Assembly (NCBI RefSeq): GCF_000253255.1
Contig: NC_015580.1
Location: forward strand, 1,687,001 to 1,751,000
Reading direction: 5' to 3'
Length of the DNA: 64,000 bases
Source of the DNA: Novosphingobium sp. PP1Y
GTDB taxonomy: Bacteria > Pseudomonadota > Alphaproteobacteria > Sphingomonadales > Sphingomonadaceae
Below, one piece after another: positions 11,645 to 20,219 of this stretch. The notes beneath the pieces were generated by a model. It was not told the origin of the DNA and ran no database searches. It saw only the letters and a program-made list of their open reading frames with translations. Position numbers and translations under genes: made by a program. Numbering within the stretch: position 1 is the stretch's first letter; every line of letters begins with the position of its first letter.

Positions 11645-12064
11645 ATGCAAAGCTTGCGCACTTTCTTCATCGCCTGCGGCATCTGGTACCTGTGCAATCT
11701 CGTCCTGCTCTGGCCGCAGGTCTATGCGGGCGCCCTGCCACTGATATATCCCGGGATCGACTTGGCCCAGGGCAAGCCGGTGTTCGGCCTGCTGCTCGAT
11801 GCCTGGCTGATCGTCGGGATTCAGCTGGCGGCGATCGGCGTCGTCGCCCTGTGGGGGGCGCGGCAGCCGTGGAAATACATCGCACTGGTCCCGGTGATCG
11901 TGCTGACCGAAGCGGTCGGCGCGGCCTGGGACCTCTACTCCCTGCTGTGCAGCGGCGAGGCGGCTTGGGTCGTCATCACGACGCTGGCGGCCCATGCGGT
12001 GATCGTGCTCGGCTCCTGGTACGCCTGGACCGCGTCGCATCGGGACAAGATGCAGCAAGGCTGA
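11645..12064 (+). CDS. Small integral membrane protein, last gene of the catabolic operon
   Basis: 139 aa with an excellent AGGAGG before ATG 11645. Four hydrophobic segments are evident: about residues 5-28, 45-68 (LLLDAWLIVGIQLAAIGVVA), 76-95 and 108-125. Length, topology and position at the end of an aromatic-degradation operon resemble the BphX-like family, but I could not confirm similarity by eye. Function unknown. Confidence 0.7.
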   Translation: MQSLRTFFIACGIWYLCNLVLLWPQVYAGALPLIYPGIDLAQGKPVFGLLLDAWLIVGIQLAAIGVVALWGARQPWKYIALVPVIVLTEAVGAAWDLYSLLCSGEAAWVVITTLAAHAVIVLGSWYAWTASHRDKMQQG

Positions 12065-12078
12065 GGAGCCAGAGCGCG

Positions 12079-12103
12079 GGCCGGGGAACCGTCAGCCCCG
12101 GCT
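12079..12103 (+). terminator. Probable terminator of the catabolic operon
   Basis: GCCGGGG (12080-12086) pairs with CCCCGGC (12096-12102) across a 9-nt loop, extended by a G-U pair, and is followed by TCAATATT. It lies 15 bp after the stop of the last catabolic gene. The U-tract is weak. Confidence 0.6.
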
Positions 12104-12156
12104 CAATATTACTGCAACGAAAAATGGAGAACAATTCTGTCAAGCGGGGCATCTAA

Positions 12157-12790
12157 TACTACAGTTGCATTTGAAGTCGCTTTCTTCGATGGCAGTGAGC
12201 CGCGACGGACTGGTGCATTCGCCGCCATCGGGACCATGCCCAGATTGCTGCGGGATGGGTCTTGGTTGCGAGGAGGAGCTTCGCGATGAGACGCCGGATT
12301 TCCGGTGTTGTGAGGAGGCCCTGAAGTAAGCGCATCATGCTGCCCGTCGGTCCGGACTCGTTTTGTCCCGTTTACTTGGGTCGCCGAGTTCGGGTTCGGC
12401 ACGGATCCAGGCGGCGCGGCGCTGATCGGCGGCGAGCTTGGCGAGGAAGGCGGCAGCGACGTAATCCTGCACGCGCTCACGCAGCACATCGGCCGACCAG
12501 GCGCTCCGGCCGAGCAGCGACTGGATTCGATAGGGTCGATCCAATCCCGCCTCCTCCGCCAGTATCCATCCCGTCTTGCGCTCCACGCCCGAAAGCAGCC
12601 CATCGATGAAAGCTCCGGCCGAGGCCCGCGTCTCCGCCCGGCCCAGCGCCGGGGCAAGATGCGCCTTCAACTCCTCAAGCGCTGCTCGCCAATCAACCAG
12701 CGTCCCCGCCCACTCCGCAACCGCCATGATCCAATCCTCCGCCGATCACCCGCAGAGAATCAGAAAGTAACTTCAAATGCAACTGTAGTA
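12157..12790. mobile_element. 634-bp internally deleted IS701-family element with intact ends
   Basis: The ends are perfect 21-bp inverted repeats (12157-12177 and 12770-12790) beginning TACTACAGTTGCATTTGA. They are flanked on both sides by the 4-bp duplication CTAA (12153-12156 and 12791-12794), matching the YTAR-type target of IS701 elements. Inside are only the beginning and end of an IS701-type transposase. It should be mobilisable only in trans by a full-length relative. It lies between the catabolic operon and traG and marks the junction of two modules. Confidence 0.88.
12159..12727 (-). pseudogene. IS701-family transposase remnant (catalytic core deleted, frameshifted)
   Basis: From ATG 12727 about 100 residues match the family N-terminus (ALGRAETRASAGAFIDGLL, ERKTGWILAEEAGLDRPYRI, LLGRSAWSADVLRERVQDY). 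The frame then jumps directly to C-terminal-type sequence (AAAFLAKLAADQRRAAWIRAE) and stops at 12335. A second frame, open from 12338, carries the usual tail (LTTPEIRRLIAKLL, HQSVAAHCHRRKRLQMQL) and stops inside the inverted repeat. The whole DDE catalytic domain is missing, and there is at least one frameshift. Confidence 0.85.
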
Positions 12791-12872
12791 CTAAGCGATC
12801 CTTATTCCGATCCCCTCGATCCACGTTCGGGGATGCTTCATTGGCGCCATTTTCATCCAAAGCGGTGATTGA

Positions 12873-15800
12873 TCATTTATCGGCGCGCTCCTTGAATGTC
12901 GGATCACCGTCGAAGGGGCCATTTTCCATATCATTTGAAAAGCGCCCGGTACGGAGCACGGAAGACTGTTCAATAGATGTGAGAGGGGCGGTGACGTCGG
13001 CGGTACCCCTTGCGGAATCTGCCTGCTCCAAATAGCGATTACGCAGGCCATCTGACCCGAGCACCTGACGGTTCAGTTCTCGTGCGAAGGCATGAGCAGG
13101 AGTTTCAGATCGGGCGGCCGCACGCTCGGCTGCCGCAATCGCGTTGCGCACATCGTAGTTCACGATGTCTACGCTGGAGTTAGCAGTCTCCGAAGTAATT
13201 CCCATATCCGTGCTTTCAAAGCCGAGCTTCGCAGAGGCACCGCCCGCAATGGAATTGTTCGCCCGCTTCTGCCCGCTAACACCTTGCTTGTTTGTGGCAG
13301 CGCGACTTGCTGAGGCTGAGATAGAGGCTCCAAGGTTAGTCCCCATCGAATTCTGATCCTGTGCCGAGCGTTCGATGCTCCGCATCCACCCGGTCTGCGC
13401 CATGATCGCTTGAACATCCCGCTGCAGCGTATCGGCCACCTGCGGCTCCAACCGCCAGTTCCCGTGCCGATCCATTTCGAACCCACCGCGCAGCCAGTTT
13501 GCCATAGCGTCGTGGCCCTGCTTCCCGCCGCCCAGGAAATGCTCGATCGTGTCCGGCCCTGCCTGCTTTCCTGCCTCGAAACGCGTGCTGGTATCGCTGC
13601 GCGCCGACTGGCTAAAGCCCGCGCTGCTGGAAACCAGCACATCATCGTGCGCAAAGGAAAAGCGCGCCGTGCCCCCGTTGGCAATCGCGCCAAGCTGACT
13701 CTCGTTGATGAGACCGCCGCGCCACAATGCCGCAGCCGTGCGGGACGTCAGATTGAGACTGAAGTCCCCGTTCTGGTCCATCGCGATCTGGCGCCTGGTA
13801 AGCTTGATGCCGTGATCGTTGAGCAGCTTCTGCATACGGGTGAGCCGCTCATTATCGACGATGCGGGTTAGGCGCTCGTTGCGCGCTCTGTCGGCGATGC
13901 CGTCACCCCCGCCTTCTGCCATGTCGACCTGATTGCCCGAGGTCTGTCGCAGCGTCTGGATGAAGCTGTCGAGCCGGGCCGCTTGCCGTACCGAAGTCCC
14001 AGCTCCTGCGGCGCCTTCGGCATAACCAAAATTCTCCGACTGCCGCCGCTGCTCGCCGATGCGCGCGGCGCTGCGTGTACCGCCAGTTCCCACCTCCCGC
14101 TGAGCATCAAGCTTCCCGGACCGCTTGGCAAAGTCGTAGCCTGCAGCTTCGCGGGTGCGGCCGTAGACGCTAGTCCCTTCGCGCGCGGCCTCGGCGCTCG
14201 CTCCGTCCGCCGTCCCGACCTGGATCGCAGCATTGTAGGTTTCGAGCGCGCGTAGAACCTGAGCCTCATTCCGGCCAGTAGCGCGGGAGAGCTGGGTAAT
14301 GGCAGAGGAGCGTGCCTCGCCCGAGAGGGCATTGATGAACGCGATGCGGCGGCTGGTTTCATCGAGAGGGAGGCCAAGCATGGAGGCGGCGGCGCGCTGG
14401 CCTTCGTTGTTCCCCGTTCGCCAGGCCTGCTCGGCAGCGATATTGCCGCGTTCCACTTCGGCCACGCGATCCCCGGCATAGTCGCGCCGGCCCTGCATGG
14501 CGCCTGCCTGAACCTGCGCGCCGGTCAGGTCGTTCTGCAGCATCTGCTCCTGCTCGTAAGCATTGGCGATGAGCTTGGCGAAGGTCGGATCGGCCCCGGC
14601 TTCGCCGATCACGCCCGATGCCTTCAGTTCCGCATCCGCCCTGGAATAGCCACCGCGCTCGAAGTGCCGCGCCGCGCCTTGGAACATCATCGAATAGGCG
14701 CGCTCGTCGCCGAAGGCCTTCCACTGCACCATGTTCTGCGCGAAGTCGGCGAAGGCCTTCTCACCTGACTGGCCCGCGCCAAAATATCCGGTGCCAAGGC
14801 TGCGCAGGGCATCCTTTTCGGCAAAGTTATGGATCGCCGCGGTCGTCGCATTGGCACGCACCGCGCGCGCGGTTGCCGGGTCTGCGAGACTGCGGCTACC
14901 AAGGGCAGGGGCGATCCCGCCAAGCTCGCGGGATGCATCGACCGCGCCCATTCCGAAGGCGGGGACACCGGGCATGCCGTTGTTCGCTTCGCCAAGGACC
15001 GTGTCCGCCGCGCCGAACGACCGGTTCGCCCCAAACGTGGAGCGTTCGCCAAAATCACCAAAGCTCGAGGTCGCGCTGCGCCTTGCTATCGTCCCGCTGG
15101 CGGAGGCCTGGGCTTCGAGGGCGGAGGCATAGCCCTCGCGCGTCGCCATCGGCGCGGCTGCCGCCGAACCCAGGCCCTGGGCCTGAAGCGCGCCGCCGGT
15201 GAAGCTCGAAAACACGTTCCCGGAAAAACGGAATACGGTGAAGACGAAGGCGCCAGCCAACCCTGCCGCCGCCGTACGGAAGGTGCCGAAGATGGCGAGG
15301 GCCTTCATCGCGGCTGAGGGCGCGAGCATCCAGGCATTGGCGGCAACCGCGTTGCTGCGCATCTGGGCGAGGACTTCCATCGCCCGGCCCAGCGTCAGCT
15401 GGTAGATCCCGGCATCGATCACACCCCACAGCGCGACGAACACGAAAAGCCCGATCGCAAAGCTCGCCACCCGCAAGTTTATGGGGGTCAGCACGAAGAG
15501 CAGAGCAATCGGCACCATGAAGAGCATGATGGCAAAGACAGTGGCCCGGATCGTCGGCATCCATTCGTTGGCTACCGACATGGTAGCAAGGCCATTCGAA
15601 ACAATCGCCCGGTTGGCTATGACCCGGGCAGCGGCTGCCGGACTGTCCTCGAAAAGCACGTCGCCCACTGCATTGCCGAGCAGCACATCGCTCATGAAGG
15701 CCTGGAGGACAAGCGGCGTTCCCATCATCATTTGCCCCATGTCGCCAATGCGCCAGCGGCAACGGGCAAGCTGGGCGGCATCGGCTATGTCGTAACCCGT

Positions 15801-16631
15801 TCGCTGACAGACCTGCCGGGTGTAATCCTCGAACAGGGCGGGATCGGACAGCCGGGTATGGATATGATCCCAGGCCTCGGTGCAACTGACCGTAGTCCCT
15901 CCCTTGTCGGCGGCAGTGTAAATCGTGCTGAATGTCGATGGGCCGGCCATGGCCGCGAAGGCTTCGGGCAGGTCGGTTGCCGTGCGAAACAGCTGGTCAT
16001 CGTCGACAGGGTAGGACGGAGAGACGCGCGCAACGGGATAGCATTGGCGCAGGTAATCCTTGATCGTCGCATCGAGGAAACTGTCGGTCATGGGGCCGTT
16101 TGGGGATACCGCGTTGAGGAAGAGATCAAAGCTGTGCCCACCCGTGCCGAACTCGAGCTTGGCATTGGGATCCAGCGTATTGTCGTCGATCGTCTCGGCG
16201 AGCGAGCGCTCCATCAGGTTGGTGACGCCCGCAACAAGCACGAGGAGGTTCGGCACATCGCCCACTGGCTGATAGGCGTTGCGCACCTTGTCGTAGACAT
16301 GGACCGTGCCGGTCGTGGCGATGAGCCCTACGAAGAGACCCACACCCACCAGGATCTGGAAACCGAAAGCAACAAGGCCCATGCCTTGCCCACGCACGCT
16401 GGCGATCACGGCGCCAAGCGCGATCCCGACCACGGCAATGATCTCGACCAGCGTTTCGTAGCGCGGGTCGGCAAAGATCATTGAGACAAGCCGGAAAGCA
16501 TCGACCGTTTCGGCAAAGCCATCATAGGTATAGAAGCTCGTATCGACCGCAAGGGCTGGCGTCGCGATAAGGCTCAAAGTCAGGGCGGTAAGAAGGCCGG
16601 AGACGGTGCGGGCAAGGGAAGGCTGGGTCAT
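12873..16631 (-). CDS. traG: TraG: mating-pair stabilisation / pilus assembly protein of F-type T4SS
   Basis: 1252 aa from ATG 16631 (GAGGCGAG upstream); a GTG at 16643 is less likely because it overlaps the traH stop. The N-terminus has a signal-like segment ending TPALAVDTSFYTYDGF, where TraG proteins typically begin their conserved region. Several membrane helices follow (about residues 55-110, and near 370-480 including LFMVPIALLFVLTPINLRV), then a long Ala/Gln/Arg-rich periplasmic domain. Length exceeds F TraG (938 aa), mostly in the low-complexity C-terminus. It is the last gene of the operon. Confidence 0.9.
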   Translation of the reverse strand: MTQPSLARTVSGLLTALTLSLIATPALAVDTSFYTYDGFAETVDAFRLVSMIFADPRYETLVEIIAVVGIALGAVIASVRGQGMGLVAFGFQILVGVGLFVGLIATTGTVHVYDKVRNAYQPVGDVPNLLVLVAGVTNLMERSLAETIDDNTLDPNAKLEFGTGGHSFDLFLNAVSPNGPMTDSFLDATIKDYLRQCYPVARVSPSYPVDDDQLFRTATDLPEAFAAMAGPSTFSTIYTAADKGGTTVSCTEAWDHIHTRLSDPALFEDYTRQVCQRTGYDIADAAQLARCRWRIGDMGQMMMGTPLVLQAFMSDVLLGNAVGDVLFEDSPAAAARVIANRAIVSNGLATMSVANEWMPTIRATVFAIMLFMVPIALLFVLTPINLRVASFAIGLFVFVALWGVIDAGIYQLTLGRAMEVLAQMRSNAVAANAWMLAPSAAMKALAIFGTFRTAAAGLAGAFVFTVFRFSGNVFSSFTGGALQAQGLGSAAAAPMATREGYASALEAQASASGTIARRSATSSFGDFGERSTFGANRSFGAADTVLGEANNGMPGVPAFGMGAVDASRELGGIAPALGSRSLADPATARAVRANATTAAIHNFAEKDALRSLGTGYFGAGQSGEKAFADFAQNMVQWKAFGDERAYSMMFQGAARHFERGGYSRADAELKASGVIGEAGADPTFAKLIANAYEQEQMLQNDLTGAQVQAGAMQGRRDYAGDRVAEVERGNIAAEQAWRTGNNEGQRAAASMLGLPLDETSRRIAFINALSGEARSSAITQLSRATGRNEAQVLRALETYNAAIQVGTADGASAEAAREGTSVYGRTREAAGYDFAKRSGKLDAQREVGTGGTRSAARIGEQRRQSENFGYAEGAAGAGTSVRQAARLDSFIQTLRQTSGNQVDMAEGGGDGIADRARNERLTRIVDNERLTRMQKLLNDHGIKLTRRQIAMDQNGDFSLNLTSRTAAALWRGGLINESQLGAIANGGTARFSFAHDDVLVSSSAGFSQSARSDTSTRFEAGKQAGPDTIEHFLGGGKQGHDAMANWLRGGFEMDRHGNWRLEPQVADTLQRDVQAIMAQTGWMRSIERSAQDQNSMGTNLGASISASASRAATNKQGVSGQKRANNSIAGGASAKLGFESTDMGITSETANSSVDIVNYDVRNAIAAAERAAARSETPAHAFARELNRQVLGSDGLRNRYLEQADSARGTADVTAPLTSIEQSSVLRTGRFSNDMENGPFDGDPTFKERADK

Positions 16632-16639
16632 GGCTCGCC

Positions 16640-18061
16640 TCACCGGCCCGGGGCCGCAGCGGCACCGGCGGCATCGCGCGCATCGCGGTCTCGCTGGCGG
16701 ATGAGACCGGCGTAATTGGCCGAGAGATTAGCGGCACCCAGCGCTGCCATGTAGCTCTGGCGCATCTGCGCGCGCTGGCGCAACACCTCCTCGCGAAGCC
16801 CTCGAAGCTGCTCGATACCCTTGGTGAGGATCCGGGTCTGGCACAGGTTCGTATTGGCGGCATCGGCTGCGCCCGCCGCATTGGCTCCGCGTTCGGCATT
16901 CGAGACGGCAAAGTCGATGCTGCGCGTGAGGTCATTGAGCATCTGGTAGGCGAGAGTGAGGGCAACCAGTTCGTCGGTGTCAGCGATCACCGAATCCGGA
17001 ACGCCCTGGCGCACACCCCATTCGAGCATGCGATAGACGGGCAGGGTGCGGATATTCGCGACGAACTGGCGCTCGTCAGCCGTTAGCGCGCTGCGCGATC
17101 TGATCTTGCCGGCGATCGCTTCCATGCGCTCGCGCGCCAGATCCAGTGCGCCCTTGCCGCTTCCGGCCGAGCAATCGGCGGAAGTCGCCGGAATGTTGAG
17201 CGCGCGGCGCTGGACCTTGCCGGTCAGGAAATCCTCGACGCTTTCGGTATCCTGATGCGGGCACGCCGGGATCGCCGAGAAGAGCGGGACCTTGTCGGCT
17301 GCGTCCCAGCGCATGTAGACGTCGCCCACCCGCGCACGCATCACGCTCGCCCAGTCGCCTGCGCCGACGCGGGTCGCGGCATGGGAAAGCAGCGATCCGG
17401 TACGGAAGATCTCGGTGACCTCGGCCGGGCAGTTGGCGAGCGCGTCCTTCAGGTCCTCGGTCGGGTTGTTGGCATTGGCCTCGATCTTCTCACGGCTCTG
17501 CTGATAGCTCTTGGCAAAGCCTTCCTTCACCGACTTGTAGCCGGTCATCTCCTCGATGATGCCCGACATGTTCTCATCGCCTTTGGCGATCTGGACCATA
17601 CGATTGGCAAGCCGGCAGTCGTTCACCTGGATCGAGTTCAGAAAGTTGGTTGCCGCTTCCATCTTGGAGATGATGTTGCCCATCTTCTCGTCCAGGGTTT
17701 CGAGGAGGTACTGGAAGGCGACGGCGGGTGCGGCCTGGAGGATGCTCTCCAGTTTCTGGACGAGGTAGTCGGGATCGAGGAAGGACATCCCGCCCAGGAA
17801 CATGTCGATGCCGCCGCAGCCCGCCTTGATCTTGGGCAGGGTGAGACTGGTGAGATAGTCGTTGTGAACATCGACCCGGCCCGACATGCCTCCGGCGGTC
17901 ACATAGCCGCGTGTCTGGTCCTCGAAGCTGCCTGGGCTCGTATAGGTGACGTTGTCGAACCAGGTCTCTGCCCAGCTCTGAGCATGGGCTGGCGAGCTTG
18001 CCGCGCACGAGGCGAGCAGCAAGGCTACAGCAATGCTCAGGCGGGCGGGGGGCTGGACCAT
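16640..18061 (-). CDS. traH: TraH: conjugative pilus assembly protein
   Basis: 473 aa with a signal peptide (ALLLASCAASSPAHAQSW). The mature start WAETWFDNVTYTSPGSFEDQTRGYVTAGG matches the TraH pattern, followed by CGGIDMFLGGMSFLDPDYLVQKLE and late cysteine-containing motifs (NLCQTRILTKGI). TraH is an outer-membrane-associated periplasmic factor for pilus extension in F-type systems. traG starts 9 bp after its stop. Confidence 0.93.
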   Translation of the reverse strand: MVQPPARLSIAVALLLASCAASSPAHAQSWAETWFDNVTYTSPGSFEDQTRGYVTAGGMSGRVDVHNDYLTSLTLPKIKAGCGGIDMFLGGMSFLDPDYLVQKLESILQAAPAVAFQYLLETLDEKMGNIISKMEAATNFLNSIQVNDCRLANRMVQIAKGDENMSGIIEEMTGYKSVKEGFAKSYQQSREKIEANANNPTEDLKDALANCPAEVTEIFRTGSLLSHAATRVGAGDWASVMRARVGDVYMRWDAADKVPLFSAIPACPHQDTESVEDFLTGKVQRRALNIPATSADCSAGSGKGALDLARERMEAIAGKIRSRSALTADERQFVANIRTLPVYRMLEWGVRQGVPDSVIADTDELVALTLAYQMLNDLTRSIDFAVSNAERGANAAGAADAANTNLCQTRILTKGIEQLRGLREEVLRQRAQMRQSYMAALGAANLSANYAGLIRQRDRDARDAAGAAAAPGR

Positions 18062-18121
18062 GGCGGGCGTCCTTCTGTTCGTGCCAATGAGGGAAGGGAC
18101 CGGCCCGCCATGAACGGTCCC

Positions 18122-18712
18122 TCAGCGATGGAATCGGGATGTCGGGCTTGCGCCCACGATCCCGGTGAACTTGGAGAGCGCGCGTACACCGACCTGAGCG
18201 CGCACGCCGGTCAGCATGCGCGCGGCCAGCCAGGCGTTGCGCGCAAGGTTGGGTGCATGATCAGTGCCGATCGCGATGGGGACCATGCGGGAGGGATCGT
18301 CGACGGGCCGGACCCAGGCAACGGGATGGCCGACCCAGGGCAGGCCAAGCCGGCCAGAGCGCAGCAGGGCCTCCTCGCTCGATATCGTGCGCACCTGCCA
18401 GCCATAGTGCTGGCGCAGAATGCCGAGCCGGGTCCACAGATCGGCGCAAGGCACACACCCCGTCGCGGTGCTCATCTCAATGACAAAGGCAGGTGCATAG
18501 GCGCGGAGCGACGGCGCGAAGTCGGGCGGAAAGTCGCGGGTGACCGGTACACGCGCAAGCCAGGCTTGCATTTGTGTGATGCTGGATACCGGATGAATTG
18601 CGGCTGCCCGCGCATCCTCGCGCTTGCCGGGGCGGGCCCAACTGGAAGGAGCAATCGCTGCCAGGCAGGTTGCGGCGATGACCAGGACCAGGAGGCGAAT
18701 GGCTTGCTTCAT
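18122..18712 (-). CDS. Periplasmic thioredoxin-fold protein of the tra operon
   Basis: 196 aa, with a signal peptide (VLVIAATCLAAIAPSSWA). The probable redox motif is CVPC in EMSTATGCVPCADLWTRLG, with a cis-Pro-like segment (GLPWVGHPVAWVRP). Its ATG overlaps the traF stop (ATGA, 18709-18712), indicating translational coupling. F plasmids carry TrbB, a thioredoxin-like disulfide isomerase, near traF and traH. This gene occupies a similar place, but I could not establish orthology. Confidence 0.75.
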   Translation of the reverse strand: MKQAIRLLVLVIAATCLAAIAPSSWARPGKREDARAAAIHPVSSITQMQAWLARVPVTRDFPPDFAPSLRAYAPAFVIEMSTATGCVPCADLWTRLGILRQHYGWQVRTISSEEALLRSGRLGLPWVGHPVAWVRPVDDPSRMVPIAIGTDHAPNLARNAWLAARMLTGVRAQVGVRALSKFTGIVGASPTSRFHR

Positions 18713-19626
18713 TGGCCAGACCCAAAGGGAGTGGATTCATCTCCGATCCCACTATCCCGGGACAGGGCACGCGGATCGCTTGCCGCGATGGGGCCAGCGG
18801 AAAGCGCATCGAAGAAGCCGCCTTCCTCGCCCGCGCCCGTCATGAACTGTTCGGGCCGGATGTCGCCGGTGAGGAGCTTCACGGCCTGGTAGGCCATCTG
18901 GGCAAGGTTGGGATAGGCCTCGATCCCGGCGGCAATGACCATGCGCTGTTGGCTACCCCGCCGAATGATCATGGTGGTGGGCGTCACGTCAACGCCAAAG
19001 CGAGCACCCAGGTCCGGGCGCCGGTCGAGGTCCATCAGGCTGACCTGCCAGCCCATCTCGTCCTGGAAGCGCTGGACGATGGGCCACTGCACACGGCAGT
19101 AGCCGCAGGTGGTGCGCGAGAACATGACGAGCGCGAATTCGTTGGCGTGCGCCCGCAGGTAGCGCTGCCGGACCTCGTCCTTGTGCGCGGTGAGCTCGGC
19201 CCGGGCATCGCCGACCATCGGATTGGCTGACTTTGAGTTCAGGGCAGGGTTCTGCAACATGGCGATCTGGGTGAGCCCGGCAAAGGCGCGGGCCTTGCGG
19301 CGGGCGAAGTCTTCCAGGCGCCAGAAATCGGCGACGGCATCGACGGTTAGCACGGTGGCCGCATAGTCGCGCTGGTCCTCGATCAGCTTGCGAATGCGCG
19401 GCGGTGTCCATGCCGCGAGCGCTGCCATGGGCGGAATCACGGGTTTGACGAGCGCGTCGGCATCGCTCCCCTCGTCCGGCACCGGTTTGGGGGGCTGAAC
19501 ATACCACCAGTAGCCTTGCTTGACCTCGGGCGACCCAGTGTCTTGCTGCGCGAGCGCAGGAGACGGCAGGCTCAGCGCCGATGCCGCTGCTGCGAGCATC
19601 ATGGCTGCCTTGCTTCGCGCCCTCAC
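18709..19626 (-). CDS. traF: TraF: conjugative pilus assembly protein, thioredoxin-like
   Basis: 305 aa from GTG 19626, whose GTGA overlaps the stop of the upstream peptidase; the open frame continues upstream only as a shadow of that gene. A signal peptide ends SPALAQ. The TraF marker GYWWYVQPPKPVPDEG follows, and the C-terminal thioredoxin-like domain has FSRTTCGYCRVQWPIVQRF and a cis-Pro in GVDVTPTTMII. F TraF has lost its CxxC, whereas this protein keeps CGYC, so it may be an active oxidoreductase that helps fold cysteine-rich TraN, TraU and TraH. Confidence 0.9.
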   Translation of the reverse strand: MRARSKAAMMLAAAASALSLPSPALAQQDTGSPEVKQGYWWYVQPPKPVPDEGSDADALVKPVIPPMAALAAWTPPRIRKLIEDQRDYAATVLTVDAVADFWRLEDFARRKARAFAGLTQIAMLQNPALNSKSANPMVGDARAELTAHKDEVRQRYLRAHANEFALVMFSRTTCGYCRVQWPIVQRFQDEMGWQVSLMDLDRRPDLGARFGVDVTPTTMIIRRGSQQRMVIAAGIEAYPNLAQMAYQAVKLLTGDIRPEQFMTGAGEEGGFFDALSAGPIAASDPRALSRDSGIGDESTPFGSGQ

Positions 19627-20219
19627 AGCACTTTCCTCATCCGGGTGAGGCGCAGAATCGCCACTGGTCCGTAGTAGCGGCTGTCGAAGCCATCGGGATG
19701 GGGCGAGCCGACATAGACCATGCCGGCCGGAATGACGCCGATTGTCGGATGCCAGTGCGTGAGCGCCTGCCCGTTCCGGCCCACCGGCTTGGAAATGCCG
19801 AGCAGTTTTCCGTTGCAGTAGTACCAGCCATCGCGCGTTCCGGGACGCATGGAAGGCCGCTCGACCATGGTGATCCTCTCGCCCGGCAGGCACAGCGCTT
19901 CCTTGGTCACGCTGACAGGTTCCGGCCCCGCGAGCGGATGCGAGAGCGTGAACATGACGAAGTCTCCCTTGCGGATGGGCCCCGGATCGGCGCGCACCGC
20001 GATTGCGGGGATCGAGGGGCTCATGACCCAGGTGACCTGCGGGATGGCCCACCAGGCGAGGAACCCTGCCGGAAGGACGATAGCGTAGGCTTTCCAGAGC
20101 CGGGCCGGGCGAACCGGCTCGCCGAGCCCCGCGCTTCCCAACGCAACGGCGGCGCGCAGTGGCAGATCCCGCAACGCAGGCCAGGCGCTCCTAGCGGTTT
20201 TCCAGGCGAGCCGCAGCAT
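19623..20219 (-). CDS. S26-family signal peptidase within the conjugation operon
   Basis: 198 aa from ATG 20219, preceded by GGAGG 6 nt upstream; the upstream in-frame extension overlaps trbC without similarity. A membrane anchor (IVLPAGFLAWWAIPQVTWV) is followed by the probable catalytic Ser in MSPSIPAI and Lys in VTKEALCLPGERI, with the C-terminal GMVYVGSPHPDGFDSRYYGPV resembling the family's box E (GDNxxxSxDSRxxGPV). By analogy with TraF of RP4 and TrhF-type enzymes it may process the TraA propilin. Start and stop overlap both neighbouring genes. Confidence 0.83.
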   Translation of the reverse strand: MLRLAWKTARSAWPALRDLPLRAAVALGSAGLGEPVRPARLWKAYAIVLPAGFLAWWAIPQVTWVMSPSIPAIAVRADPGPIRKGDFVMFTLSHPLAGPEPVSVTKEALCLPGERITMVERPSMRPGTRDGWYYCNGKLLGISKPVGRNGQALTHWHPTIGVIPAGMVYVGSPHPDGFDSRYYGPVAILRLTRMRKVL

